Source of the DNA: Methylobacterium sp. Leaf125
Lineage (GTDB): Bacteria > Pseudomonadota > Alphaproteobacteria > Rhizobiales > Beijerinckiaceae
Length of the DNA stretch: 64,000 nucleotides
Assembly (NCBI RefSeq): GCF_001423085.1
Contig: NZ_LMNU01000001.1
Coordinates: forward strand, 167,648 to 231,647
Reading direction: 5' to 3'
In this document: one piece after another, positions 52,334 through 60,511 of the stretch
Layout of the letters: every line of letters starts with the position of its first letter
Numbering within the stretch: position 1 is the stretch's first letter
Notes under the pieces: generated by a model
Databases searched by the model: none
What the model was told of the DNA's origin: nothing
What the model saw: the letters and a program-made list of their open reading frames with translations, nothing else
Translations under genes and position numbers: made by a program

Positions 52334-52594
52334 GCCGCTGCACTCCCCATTGTCCCACCGCGACACACCGCGGCGTTCCCTGGGAGGTTCAGATCAAGTT
52401 CCGTTCCAGAGCTTTACTGGCCAAATCTCAGTCTGGATTCGGGCGAAATCCCCCGAACATTGCCCAAGCCCCGCGGAAATCCGCGCGGTACTTTGGTAAA
52501 CGGCCGGATTTCGCGGTCGGATCGGGAAGCTTGGCGTTTCGCAACGGCACAGGGGCGTCGCCGGATTAACCCTCGATTCGAGACAGGCTCGGAC

Positions 52595-53491
52595 TCAGCC
52601 GGCGCGCGCCAGCACGAGGTCGGAGGCGGCGCTCACGACGCGGTTGCGTCCCGTCGTCTTGGCCTCGTAGAGGGCGATGTCGGCCCGCTTGAGAAGCCCC
52701 TCGATGGTGTCGCCCTCCGACCACTCGCTGACGCCGAAGCTGCAGGTGAGGCGGATCGGGACCCGGCCGCCGCGGATGCGCAGGGCTTCCATCGAGCGGC
52801 GCAGGCGGGTCGCCAGACCCTCGGCCTCGGCGCCGGTGCGATGGGGCAGGACGATGCCGAACTCCTCGCCGCCGAGACGGCCGACGAGGCCGTCGAGGGC
52901 GAGTTCGCGGCACACAGCCTGGATCGCCGCGTCGCCGACGTCGTGGCCGTACTCGTCGTTGATGCGCTTGAAGTGATCGATGTCGAGGAGGATGGCCGAC
53001 ATCTTGCCGTGATCCCCCACACGGTCGGCGGTATCGCGCGATTTCTGCAGGAAGGCGCGCCGGTTAAGCAGGCCCGTCAGCGAGTCCGTGTCGGCGAGGC
53101 GGATCAGTTCGCTCTGCATCGTGGTCAGGCGCTCGGCGGCCCGCAGGCGGGCATGCAGCTCCTCCGGTCCCGGCGGCTTCTCGATGAAGTCGTCGGCGCC
53201 ACTATCCAGGGCCTCGGCGAGGTTCCGGGCGTTCCGGGCCGAGGACATGGTGATGACGTAGAGGGGACGATTGGCCTCGGCGAGCAGGCGGGCGGACCAG
53301 CACAGTTCGAGGCCGCCCAGGGGCCGAACCTCGAGACTGGTAATCAGCACCCGGACCGAGCCGGTATTCTCGACGAAGTTCAGGGCCTCGGCAGAATCGG
53401 TGAAGGCCGAGACAGTGTGCCCGTTGGGTTCGAGCAGCGCCGCGATCATCTTGAGCACGACCCGACTGGTGTCGACGAGGACGATATGCAT
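52595..53491 (-). CDS. Diguanylate cyclase with pseudo-receiver domain
   Basis: 298 residues. Residues 1-118 are a receiver fold (MHIVLVDTSRVVLKMI, DSGADDFIEKPPGPEEL with the Lys kept), but the phospho-acceptor position is Ser 52 (VLITSLEVRPLGG) instead of Asp. Residues ~130-290 are a GGDEF domain: DSLTGLLNRRAFLQK, DIDHFKRINDEYGHDVGD and active GGEEF (207-211). No RxxD inhibitory site. It should make c-di-GMP, but its control must differ from PleD. The luxR-type gene lies 261 bp downstream on the same strand. Confidence 0.9.
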   Translation of the reverse strand: MHIVLVDTSRVVLKMIAALLEPNGHTVSAFTDSAEALNFVENTGSVRVLITSLEVRPLGGLELCWSARLLAEANRPLYVITMSSARNARNLAEALDSGADDFIEKPPGPEELHARLRAAERLTTMQSELIRLADTDSLTGLLNRRAFLQKSRDTADRVGDHGKMSAILLDIDHFKRINDEYGHDVGDAAIQAVCRELALDGLVGRLGGEEFGIVLPHRTGAEAEGLATRLRRSMEALRIRGGRVPIRLTCSFGVSEWSEGDTIEGLLKRADIALYEAKTTGRNRVVSAASDLVLARAG

Positions 53492-53590
53492 GACGCGGCC
53501 TGACCACCTTCACGGTTCTTGACGTGAGAGTGGCACGAACAGATTAACCGCTTGCGAAAGCCGACTCGAAGTCTTCTTCCCGCAACCGCC

Positions 53591-54121
53591 TTACCGGCGC
53601 GAGATCTGGACCGGCGAAACCCGAACGGGAATGACGCGGGCGCCACCACCCGTCTCGGCGACCGGAGCCGCAGCCTGGAACGGCCCGCCGCGGGCCCGGG
53701 TCCGCTCGGCGCCGGCCGCGTCCGACCAGCGCCCCTGGCGGTTGCGCGTCAGAACCCGGGAGCGGCCCGGGGCTGCCGTGCGCAGCGCGGAGGGCTGCCC
53801 ATCGATGACGTAGACCGTCGGCGTGCCGACCGAGGCGCTGCGGATCCCCGCCACCGTGGGGATGCCGTAAGTGCCGTAGCCCCAGGCGCTGGGCACGAGC
53901 TCGCTCGGGCGGGGGAAGCGGGTGAGCGGCGCACCGACATAGTCGCCGTGGAGCAGTGGCCCGCCATAGCCGTTCTCGGAACCGGCATAGGGATCCGTGC
54001 CGTAGGCGAGGTCCTGGCCCTGCGCCGCGCCGGCCAAGCCGGAGAGCACCAGGGTGCCGGCGAGGCCGACGACGCGGAGAGAGATTCCCCGGCGCGGCCG
54101 GATCTTCGAACAAGTGGTCAT
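53591..54121 (-). CDS. Secreted protein of unknown function
   Basis: No family recognised. 176 residues with an N-terminal signal after a basic start (ISLRVVGLAGTLVLSGLAGAAQGQ). The mature protein is Gly/Tyr/Pro-rich at first (YGTDPYAGSENGYGGPLLHG, WGYGTYGIPTV) and Arg/Ala-rich later, ending RVIPVRVSPVQISRR. It looks like a small cell-envelope protein. ATG 54121 is chosen because the longer frame (54187) would bury the signal. It is followed by the GGDEF gene on the same strand (99-bp gap). Confidence 0.72.
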   Translation of the reverse strand: MTTCSKIRPRRGISLRVVGLAGTLVLSGLAGAAQGQDLAYGTDPYAGSENGYGGPLLHGDYVGAPLTRFPRPSELVPSAWGYGTYGIPTVAGIRSASVGTPTVYVIDGQPSALRTAAPGRSRVLTRNRQGRWSDAAGAERTRARGGPFQAAAPVAETGGGARVIPVRVSPVQISRR

Positions 54122-54292
54122 GCGGCGCCGAACTCCCACGCTGGCCGATTCGAGACAGAACCGGCGGCCGCATCCGTCGTTCCCCAAATCCCGGCGGCGT
54201 TCAGCGTCGAAGAGTGCTTACAGGGCGTGCCGGCCAGGGTCCCCATCGGAACGGAGCAGCCCCGGGGCGGCGGGCGACCGGACCGATGACAC

Positions 54293-54318
54293 GAAAAAAC
54301 CCTGCCTCGCGGCAGGGT
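54293..54318 (-). terminator. Rho-independent terminator (minus strand)
   Basis: On the minus strand ACCCTGCC-GCGA-GGCAGGGT forms a perfect 8-bp stem with a 4-base loop, followed by a run of six T residues. It lies 31 bases after the stop codon of the small secreted protein gene at 54349-54633, whose transcript it should end. This is the clearest intrinsic terminator in the window. Confidence 0.92.
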
Positions 54319-54348
54319 CGGGTTCGCCTTGGTGGTCTCGGTCCGAAG

Positions 54349-54633
54349 TCAGCGGCAGGTGGTGACGCGGCGAACGATCCAGCCCTCGCCCTCGACCCAG
54401 AGGCGCTTGCGCGAGCGGCTGCAATTGACCGATTCGTCCTCGGATTCGGTCACGGCCGCGACGGGGGTGACGGCCGCTGTCACCACGGCGGTCTTGCCCG
54501 GCCCCTGGTTGGCGACCGGGGCCGCCATGGCGCCGGGGACGAGAATACCCGAGAACCCGGTTCCTGTCAGAACCGTCCCTGCCAAGGCGAAAGCGCCCAC
54601 GATCGTGGACACGCGCAGTCGATTCGCTACCAT
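54349..54633 (-). CDS. Small secreted protein of unknown function
   Basis: 94 residues from ATG 54633 (an ATG 21 bases upstream is also possible). The signal-like segment runs VSTIVGAFALAGTVLTG, and a likely cleavage is after GAMAA. The mature part contains a Thr/Val/Ala stretch (GPGKTAVVTAAVTPVAAV), an acidic patch and a C-terminal module with two Cys: NCSRSRKRLWVEGEGWIVRR, then TTCR. Small exported proteins with such a basic Cys-framed tail are frequent in Methylobacteriaceae, but I know of no function. It has its own terminator. Confidence 0.7.
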   Translation of the reverse strand: MVANRLRVSTIVGAFALAGTVLTGTGFSGILVPGAMAAPVANQGPGKTAVVTAAVTPVAAVTESEDESVNCSRSRKRLWVEGEGWIVRRVTTCR

Positions 54634-54822
54634 CGAAAAGTCTCGCTCGCACATCCCTTGGTGGACGTGCCCTCAACATGTCGGGATCGTGCAACGGCGT
54701 GCCCAGCGGCGCGCGTTGCATCTTGGACTGTTAAGTCGCGAGAGGCCGGAAGGGTTGCAGTCAAGAGGGCGGACCGATCATGAATCCTTGAGCGGGATTT
54801 CGGATGCGGCCCGGACCAGAGC

Positions 54823-54981
54823 TCAGGGCAGCGCCGAGACGGAGATCATCGGCAGGGTGACCGCCAACTGGGTCACGGCCGGGCGTGGCAGGGCACGGTC
54901 CGACAAGACCAGGGCACCGAGCCCGAGGACCAGACTGAGAGCCAGGAGGCTCGTCTCGATCCCGCGATAGAACCCGTCCAT
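54823..54981 (-). CDS. 52-residue single-pass membrane protein (short ORF)
   Basis: An open frame below the usual length cut-off. GGGGAG lies six bases before the ATG at 54981. The product starts MDGFYRGIETSLLALSLVLG and has one hydrophobic helix (~10-27), then LSDRALPRPAVTQLAVTLPM and a short hydrophobic end (ISVSALP). The good ribosome-binding site and the clean charge layout (short N-terminus, helix, basic exit) support a real gene; no family is known to me. Confidence 0.55.
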   Translation of the reverse strand: MDGFYRGIETSLLALSLVLGLGALVLSDRALPRPAVTQLAVTLPMISVSALP

Positions 54982-55074
54982 CTCACACTCCCCGCGCGCC
55001 AACGCGAGGCCGTCAGCGGGCTCGCGTCGGCCATGTTCGGCCCGGGAGTGTGAGGGAATCGTAACCGTGACGGC

Positions 55075-55422
55075 TCAAGCGCGTCCGAGGGGGATCATGC
55101 GCGCGAGATCGGGCTCGGGCGGCTGCATCAGGGCCGCCGCGAGGTTGGCCTCCAGCACGATGAGATCGCAATCGGGATCCGGCTCCCAGCCGCAACGGCA
55201 GCCCTGCGGCCCCTCATGGGCCTGCGCAACCTGCCGATAGAGGGCGCCGACGACGCGGGCCGCCACCTCCAGCGCCGAGAGGGCCGGCAGGGGCGCCCGG
55301 TTCAGGCTCTGCCAGAAGGCGCGGCGCAGGGCCTCGTCGAGATGGGCCTCGGGCGACGCGGGCTCGGCGCAGGCCGGCACGGGGTGGGGTGGGGCCTCCA
55401 TCCGCTCGTCCTGCCCGCTCAC
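55075..55422 (-). CDS. Small cytoplasmic protein of unknown function, coupled gene 2
   Basis: 115 residues from GTG 55422, which overlaps the stop of the preceding gene in GTGA. An ATG at 55401 is a possible inner start. The sequence has LDEALRRAFWQSLNRAPLP, a helix LEVAARVVGALYRQVAQAH, a Cys pair in GCRCGWEPDPDCDL and a final LEANLAAALMQPPEPDL. The three Cys within 12 residues could bind metal. No family recognised. Translational coupling means it is made together with gene 1. Confidence 0.7.
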   Translation of the reverse strand: MSGQDERMEAPPHPVPACAEPASPEAHLDEALRRAFWQSLNRAPLPALSALEVAARVVGALYRQVAQAHEGPQGCRCGWEPDPDCDLIVLEANLAAALMQPPEPDLARMIPLGRA

Positions 55423-55613
55423 GCCCGGGCTCCCGAAGTCCGGTCGGACGGGCGTTCCCGCCAGTGGGCCGGCACCAGGGCGGGATCCGTCTCCGGAGCG
55501 CCCGCCAGGGCGTCGATGAGATCGGCGAAGCGATGCAGCCGCAGGTCGAGGGCCGAGCCGTCCCACCAGGCGATCCGCAGAGCGCCGCGAAGCCAGTCCA
55601 GCATGCGTTCCAT
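55419..55613 (-). CDS. Small protein of unknown function, coupled gene 1
   Basis: 64 residues from ATG 55613 with an AGGAG-type site upstream (GAGAGGAGAGCGGG). An N-terminal amphipathic helix (MERMLDWLRGALRIAWWDG) is followed by LDLRLHRFADLIDALAG and a polar tail. No family recognised. It is followed by the 115-residue gene in 4-bp overlap; a more AT-rich region upstream (about 55680-55720) probably carries the promoter. Confidence 0.65.
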   Translation of the reverse strand: MERMLDWLRGALRIAWWDGSALDLRLHRFADLIDALAGAPETDPALVPAHWRERPSDRTSGARA

Positions 55614-55824
55614 GATCCCGCTCTCCTCTCGCGATCAGCGTCGTTGAGAGAGGGTTTGAGAGCTTAGTCTCCGCTTGGCAAGCAATTCCCACAACATTGG
55701 AATTGATTGAATCTTGTACGCGGCGAACGATCTACTGTCTTCGATTTGGAAGAATTCCATGCGCTGGAAAAAACGGCGCGGTGGCGGGGGCTTGATCCTG
55801 CGACAGCGCGGTGCCGGGCGGTTC

Positions 55825-56268
55825 TCAGGCCCGGTAGGCCACCAGGATTGCCCCGGCCGCAATCAGGGCGACGCCGATCCAGTTCGGCAGGGTCAGGCTC
55901 TCGCCGAGGAGAATCACCCCGAGGATCGCCACGAGGACGACGCTGAGCTTGTCGAGGGGGGCCACCCGCGCCGCATCTCCGAGGGCGAGGGCCCGGAAGT
56001 AGCAGAGCCAGGAGGCGCCGGTGGCGAGGCCCGAGGCCACGAGGAAGCCGGCGCTGCGGCCCGGGATCGCCGCGAGGCCCGTCGCCTGCCCGGTGGCGAA
56101 CAGGATCGCGCCGGTGAGGGCGAGGATCACCACGGTGCGGACGAAGGTCGCCACGTCGGGGGGCACGCCGGTGACGCCGACCTTCGCCAGGATGGCGGTC
56201 AGCGCGGCGAAGAAGGCCGAGAGCAGGGCCCAGAACCGCCAGGATTGCAGCAGCGCGCTCAGCATCAC
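55825..56268 (-). CDS. Single-EamA-domain membrane transporter (DMT family)
   Basis: 147 residues with about five hydrophobic segments and the EamA end (DKLSVVLVAILGVILLGESLTLPNWIGVALIAAGAILVA in pieces). One EamA domain only, so it should act as a dimer, as the short YnfA/EmrE-like or 5-TM DMT proteins do. Substrate unknown. It starts 16 bp downstream of the crcB stop and is probably in one operon with it. Confidence 0.87.
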   Translation of the reverse strand: MMLSALLQSWRFWALLSAFFAALTAILAKVGVTGVPPDVATFVRTVVILALTGAILFATGQATGLAAIPGRSAGFLVASGLATGASWLCYFRALALGDAARVAPLDKLSVVLVAILGVILLGESLTLPNWIGVALIAAGAILVAYRA

Positions 56269-56284
56269 GACGGCCCGGCCGGTC

Positions 56285-56653
56285 TCACAGGATCATCCGC
56301 ATGACCATGAGGCCGAGGAGCAGGCCGGCGAGACCGAGGACCACCGAGCCGAGAATGTAGATGATGGCCGCGGCCACCTCGCCGCGCTCCAACAGGAGGA
56401 TGCCGTCGAGAGCATAGGACGAGAAGGTGGTGAAGCCGCCGAGCACGCCGGTGGCCAGGAACAGCCGCATCGGCTGGCTGCCGCTGCGCATGGCGTACCA
56501 GCCCGCCAGCACCCCCATCAGGATCGAGCCCAGGATGTTGATGCCCATCGTGCCGTAGGGAAAGGCCGTGCCGAAGCGCAGGGCGGCGAGCCCGACGCCG
56601 TGCCGGGCCATGCCGCCGAGGCCGGCCCCGAGAAAGACGATGAGAAACCCCAT
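56285..56653 (-). CDS. crcB: Fluoride channel CrcB/Fluc
   Basis: A 122-residue, four-helix protein that forms a dual-topology dimer and lets F- leave the cell. The signatures are GGMARHGVG (~13-21), FPYGTMGINILGSILMG (~33-49) with the channel Asn, and TGVLGGFTTFSSYALD (~70-85) with the Phe-box region and the Na+-site Gly-Thr-Thr. The start is ATG 56653 (GGGGGA upstream); a longer frame to 56881 is rich in Pro/Arg and not conserved. I looked for a fluoride riboswitch upstream and did not find one. Confidence 0.93.
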   Translation of the reverse strand: MGFLIVFLGAGLGGMARHGVGLAALRFGTAFPYGTMGINILGSILMGVLAGWYAMRSGSQPMRLFLATGVLGGFTTFSSYALDGILLLERGEVAAAIIYILGSVVLGLAGLLLGLMVMRMIL

Positions 56654-57053
56654 GGCGGGTACGATCCCCCTGCAGCCGGCCGCCAGCCCGGCCCGGCGCT
56701 CAGGATACGCAGAAACTTCGAGCGGTTCGCCGTCGGGGCCCGGCTTGCCCCCGAGGTCCACAGGGCACGGACGGGATTTCGTGCCGGCGGCGGGCAGATC
56801 CGTGTCGCTCCGCCCCGCCGACGACCGTGGACGGAGGCTCCCGGCCGGCGCTGAACCACGTGGCGCAAGATTTCTGCACAAGATGCGTCGCGGTTTATCT
56901 GGGATTAACCAAGCTGCGGCTGAATAGGGTCAGTTAAGGTTGATGTTTTCCTAACGGGCACCTTCCGCCGCTCTCGTCTTCGCTTAACCTTCTCTTGAGG
57001 TCTGCGGCGATGGGCTGTGCCAGTTCGGGAACTGCGTATCCGAGTTCGCCCGC
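56654..57053. other. Divergent promoter region of crcB and the DUF2778 gene
   Basis: 400 bases between divergent start codons. No gene recognised. The half near the DUF2778 gene is more AT-rich and contains several TTAA-type half sites (GATTAACC near 56903, GTTAAGG near 56932, CTTAACC near 56985). They are not spaced like a CtrA box (TTAA-N7-TTAA), so I do not call one. Confidence 0.4.
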
Positions 57054-58169
57054 ATGAACGACGCTGTGTACCCGTCCGGCCGCCGCCTCCGCCGCCGTCG
57101 CCGGCCCCACGGGCCGATGCTCCTGCGGACCTCCGCGGTGGCGTTCCTCTGCGCCGCCTTCCCGCACCTGACCGCGCCGGACGCACCCGTCCCGGCCGGC
57201 CCGGGACGGGCGGTGCTCGCGACCGCACCTGCGCCGAGCGCCTCCGCCTGGATGCTCGATCCGGTGCCGGTCCTGGGCTCCGCAGCCCGGGGGCTGGCCC
57301 AGGCGGCCCCGCTCAGCGCCGCCCTGCTGCCCGCCGCGGGTGCCGCCCGGACGCGGCTGGCGACGGCGACGCCGCGCCCCGCGCCGGTCCCGGTTGCTCC
57401 GGCCGCTCCGGCCGCCAGCCCGGTCCGGATCGCGCAGGCGCTGCCCCAGACCATCCCGCTGCCGGTGCCGCGCCCGGCCGGCCTCGTGGCCCAGGCCGAG
57501 CCGGCCCGCCTCGCGCTCCGCGCGGCGCCCGCCCTGCGCGCCCTGGCCACCCGCCGGACCCAGGTCGCCCGCGCGAGCGCCGATGCCGCGGCCGAGCGCT
57601 CCTTCTTCGACACGGTGTTCGGAACGCGCTCCGCACCGGAGCCCGAGGCGGAGCCGCGGACCACCCTCGCCTACGCGGCGGTGGATCCCAGCGTCGATCC
57701 GGGTCCGCGCCGGGTGATCGAGAGCAGCCCGGTGGTCGGCGCCGGCACGGCCGTCTACGACATCACCGCCCGCACCGTGACCCTGCCCAGCGGCGAGCGG
57801 CTCGAGGCCCATTCCGGCCTCGGCGAGAGCATGGACAACCCGCGCCACGTCCACCGCCGGATGCGCGGCTCGACCCCGCCGGGCACCTACGAGCTCACCG
57901 AGCGCGAGGCGCTGTTCCACGGCGTCCGGGCGATCCGCCTCAACCCGGTGGGCGGCAGCGCGGCGATCCACGGCCGCGACGGCATCCTGGCCCACACCTA
58001 CATGCTGGGCCCCAGCGGCGCCTCGAACGGCTGCGTCTCGTTCCGCGACTACAACCGCTTCCTCCAGGCCTTCCTCCGCGGCGAGGTCCGCCGCCTCGTC
58101 GTGGTCGCCGGGCGCGGCGATGCAGGCCCGACCTTCGCCGAGCGCCTGTTCGGCCGCGCCACGCGCTAA
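57054..58169 (+). CDS. DUF2778 protein, probable L,D-transpeptidase-like hydrolase (Tlde1 superfamily)
   Basis: 371 residues. A basic N-terminus and one hydrophobic segment (MLLRTSAVAFLCAAF) anchor or export the protein. A long Ala/Pro-rich linker (~45-230) probably spans the periplasm. The C-terminal ~130 residues are a DUF2778 domain: YDITARTVTLPSGERLEAHSGLGE, MRGSTPPGTYELTEREALFHG (both in the family consensus), and the active-site stretch HTYMLGPSGASNGCVSF with His and Cys as in L,D-transpeptidases. In Salmonella, Tlde1 with this fold is a type VI effector that cleaves peptidoglycan; in Rhizobiales the domain is housekeeping. No T6SS genes are near. Confidence 0.82.
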   Translation: MNDAVYPSGRRLRRRRRPHGPMLLRTSAVAFLCAAFPHLTAPDAPVPAGPGRAVLATAPAPSASAWMLDPVPVLGSAARGLAQAAPLSAALLPAAGAARTRLATATPRPAPVPVAPAAPAASPVRIAQALPQTIPLPVPRPAGLVAQAEPARLALRAAPALRALATRRTQVARASADAAAERSFFDTVFGTRSAPEPEAEPRTTLAYAAVDPSVDPGPRRVIESSPVVGAGTAVYDITARTVTLPSGERLEAHSGLGESMDNPRHVHRRMRGSTPPGTYELTEREALFHGVRAIRLNPVGGSAAIHGRDGILAHTYMLGPSGASNGCVSFRDYNRFLQAFLRGEVRRLVVVAGRGDAGPTFAERLFGRATR

Positions 58170-58174
58170 ACAGA

Positions 58175-58206
58175 AGAGCCGCGCGCCCGGACGGGCACGC
58201 GGCTCT
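58175..58206. terminator. Strong hairpin between convergent genes (bidirectional terminator candidate)
   Basis: AGAGCCGCG (58175-58183) pairs with CGCGGCTCT (58198-58206), and the inner GCCCG/CGGGC extends the stem to about 14 pairs with one mismatch and a very tight loop. It is placed 6 bases after the DUF2778 stop and 28 bases before the end of the convergent oxidoreductase gene. There is no real T-run on either strand. Confidence 0.7.
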
Positions 58207-58233
58207 CAAGACATCAAGACCGGCGGCGCGGGA

Positions 58234-60501
58234 TCAGCCGATGATCTTGTCGCAGATGATCTTGTCGATGGTGATCGGCAACGTGCGGATGCGCTTGCCG
58301 GTGGCGTGGAACACCGCGTTGGCCACCGCCGCCGCCGTGCCGACGATGCCGATCTCGCCCAGGCCCTTCACGCCCATCGGATTGGCCGTGTCGTCCTCGT
58401 CCACGAAGATCACGTCGATGTCGTGGATGTCGGCGTGCACCGGCACGTGGTACTCGCCGAGATTGTGGTTCATGAACCGGCCGATGGTGTGGTCGAGCAT
58501 GGACTCTTCCTCCAGCGCCGAGCCGATGCCCATCACCACGCCTCCGAGGATCTGGCTGCGCGCCGTCTTGGTGTTGATGATCTTGCCCGCCGCGATCGCC
58601 GAGACGACGCGGGTGACGCGCACCACGCCGAGGTCCTCGTCGACCTTCACCTCGGCGAAGATGGCCGAGTGGGTGTAGCCGGCGAATTCCTGGGAGTGAT
58701 TGGAATCCGGGCCGGCCGAGCCGGTGGCCTCGATCTTGTCCATCCCCGCCTTCGCCATCACCTCCGTGAGGGCGATGCTGCGGGACGGGTCGCCCGCCAC
58801 GGAGATGCGCCCCTCCTTGAAGACCGCGCGGTCGAAATCGACGTTGGCCAGCGGCGAATCGTCGAGGCCGCGGGCCAGGGTGAAGACCTGGGCGGCGATG
58901 TCGCGGCAGGCCTTCATCACCGCCGTGCCCGAGGAGGCCGCGGTCCAGGAGCCGCCGGCGATCGGCGCGTCGGCGAGCTTCGAGTCGCCGAGCTTCGTCG
59001 TCACGTCCGACATCGGAACGCCCAGGGCGTCGGCGGCGATCTGGGTCAGGATCGTGTAGGTGCCGGTGCCGATGTCGCCGGTCTGGTTGCCGACCACGAG
59101 CTTGCCGTCGGCGGTGAGGGTCGCCTGGGCGCTGGACTGCTGCATCAGGGCCTCCCAGATGCCGGTGGCCATGCCCCAGCCCACGAACTCGCGCCCCTCC
59201 TTCATGGAGCGCGGCTCCGGGTTGCGGGTCGACCAGCCGAAGCGCTCGGCGCCCTGGGCATAGGCCGCCCGCAGGGACTTGGAACTGAACGGCTTGTCCT
59301 GGGTCCGGTCCTTCTCGGCATAGTTCCGCAGGCGCAGGTCGATCGGGTCCTGGCCGGTCTCGTGGGCGAGCTCGTCCATGGCGATCTCGAGGGCGAACAC
59401 GCCCGTCACCGCGCCCGGCGCGCGCATGTCGGAGGGGGTGTAGGTGTCGATCTTGGCGAGCCGGTAGTCGAGGGCGACGTTCGGGCAATCGTAGAGGATG
59501 CCCGACCAGTTCACGACCACCTCCTGGTAGTCCTCGAAGCCGGAGGTGCCGGAGATCGCCTCGTGCCGGACGGAGGTCAGCGCACCGTCGGCCTCCGCCC
59601 CGAGGGCGATGGTCTGGCGCACGTCGGGCCGGTAGCCGAAGGTGAACATCTGGTCGCGGGTCAGGGTCACCCGCACCGAGCGCTCCAGCTCCCGCGCCGC
59701 CATGACGGCGAGGAAGAGCTGGTATTGCGGGCGAAGCCCCGAGCCGAAGCCGCCGCCGAGATAGGGGTTGAGGACGTGGACGTCGTCCTTCTTCATCCCG
59801 AACACGCCGGTGATGTAGCCGAGGCTGTTCGAGACGCCCTGGATCTTGTCGTAGACGGTGAGCTTGCCGCCGCCTTCCCAGACCACGGTCGAGGCGTGGG
59901 GCTCCATCGGGTTATGGTGCTCGACGGCCATATGGTAGTGGTTGGTGAGCTGGACCGGGGCGGCCTTGTAGGCGCCGTCCGCATCGCCCCAGGGCGCCGG
60001 CGGCGGCTTGATGCCGGACCGCTTCTTCGGCGGCACGTAGGCCACATCCTCCAGGGTCCGCAGATCGGTGGTCGGCGTCTCGGCCTCGTAGGTGAGCTTC
60101 ACCAGCGAGGCGGCGTAGCGCGCCGTGCCGAAATCCTCCGCCACCACCAGGGCCACGGGCTGGCCGCTGTAATGGACCTTGTCGTCGTAGAGCGGCCGGA
60201 AGGGCGAGCCCGGAGGCGCGACCTGGTCCTGGTAATTGTAGTCGAGCCAGGCGGTGCGCGGCCGGTTCTCGTGGGTGAAGACCTTGACGACGCCCGGCAC
60301 CGCCTCGGCGGCGGCGGTGTCGATGGAGAGGATGCGGCCGCGGGCGATGCCGCTCGAGACCACGTAGCCGTGGGTCAGGTCGGGGGCGGCGAACTCGCCG
60401 GCGTACTTCGCCTGGCCGGTGACCTTGGCCGGGCCGTCGACGCGGCTCTGGGCGGTCCCGACATAGGTGTCGGTGCCTGAGGTGCTGATGCTGTGGGCCA
60501 T
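58234..60501 (-). CDS. paoC: Molybdopterin-binding subunit of a xanthine oxidase-family aldehyde oxidoreductase (PaoC-like)
   Basis: The catalytic large subunit (755 residues). It binds the molybdenum cofactor and hydroxylates aldehydes to acids (or a similar substrate). Seen: VDGPAKVTGQAKYAGE (N-terminal domain), NPMEPHASTVVW (~200), LNPYLGGGFGSGLRPQYQ (~245-262), DMRAPGAVTGVFALE, GNQTGDIGTGTYT and the catalytic Glu in GVKGLGEIGIVG near the C-terminus. The length fits the E. coli periplasmic PaoC (YagR) type. Third gene of the operon (10-bp gap to the FAD subunit). Confidence 0.92.
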   Translation of the reverse strand: MAHSISTSGTDTYVGTAQSRVDGPAKVTGQAKYAGEFAAPDLTHGYVVSSGIARGRILSIDTAAAEAVPGVVKVFTHENRPRTAWLDYNYQDQVAPPGSPFRPLYDDKVHYSGQPVALVVAEDFGTARYAASLVKLTYEAETPTTDLRTLEDVAYVPPKKRSGIKPPPAPWGDADGAYKAAPVQLTNHYHMAVEHHNPMEPHASTVVWEGGGKLTVYDKIQGVSNSLGYITGVFGMKKDDVHVLNPYLGGGFGSGLRPQYQLFLAVMAARELERSVRVTLTRDQMFTFGYRPDVRQTIALGAEADGALTSVRHEAISGTSGFEDYQEVVVNWSGILYDCPNVALDYRLAKIDTYTPSDMRAPGAVTGVFALEIAMDELAHETGQDPIDLRLRNYAEKDRTQDKPFSSKSLRAAYAQGAERFGWSTRNPEPRSMKEGREFVGWGMATGIWEALMQQSSAQATLTADGKLVVGNQTGDIGTGTYTILTQIAADALGVPMSDVTTKLGDSKLADAPIAGGSWTAASSGTAVMKACRDIAAQVFTLARGLDDSPLANVDFDRAVFKEGRISVAGDPSRSIALTEVMAKAGMDKIEATGSAGPDSNHSQEFAGYTHSAIFAEVKVDEDLGVVRVTRVVSAIAAGKIINTKTARSQILGGVVMGIGSALEEESMLDHTIGRFMNHNLGEYHVPVHADIHDIDVIFVDEDDTANPMGVKGLGEIGIVGTAAAVANAVFHATGKRIRTLPITIDKIICDKIIG

Positions 60502-60511
60502 GGGGGTTCCT

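Noticed and set aside
55635..55862. A 75-codon minus-strand ORF with an inner MEFFQIEDSRSF start
   Set aside because: The AT-rich part looks less random, but there is no ribosome-binding site and it overlaps the promoter region of the coupled small genes; not enough to call.
56654..56880. Fluoride riboswitch upstream of crcB
   Set aside because: I looked for the GGNGAUGG and CUGAUGA-type conserved segments on the minus strand and did not find them.
56900..56995. CtrA boxes upstream of the DUF2778 gene
   Set aside because: Several TTAA half sites are present, but no pair has the 7-base spacing.
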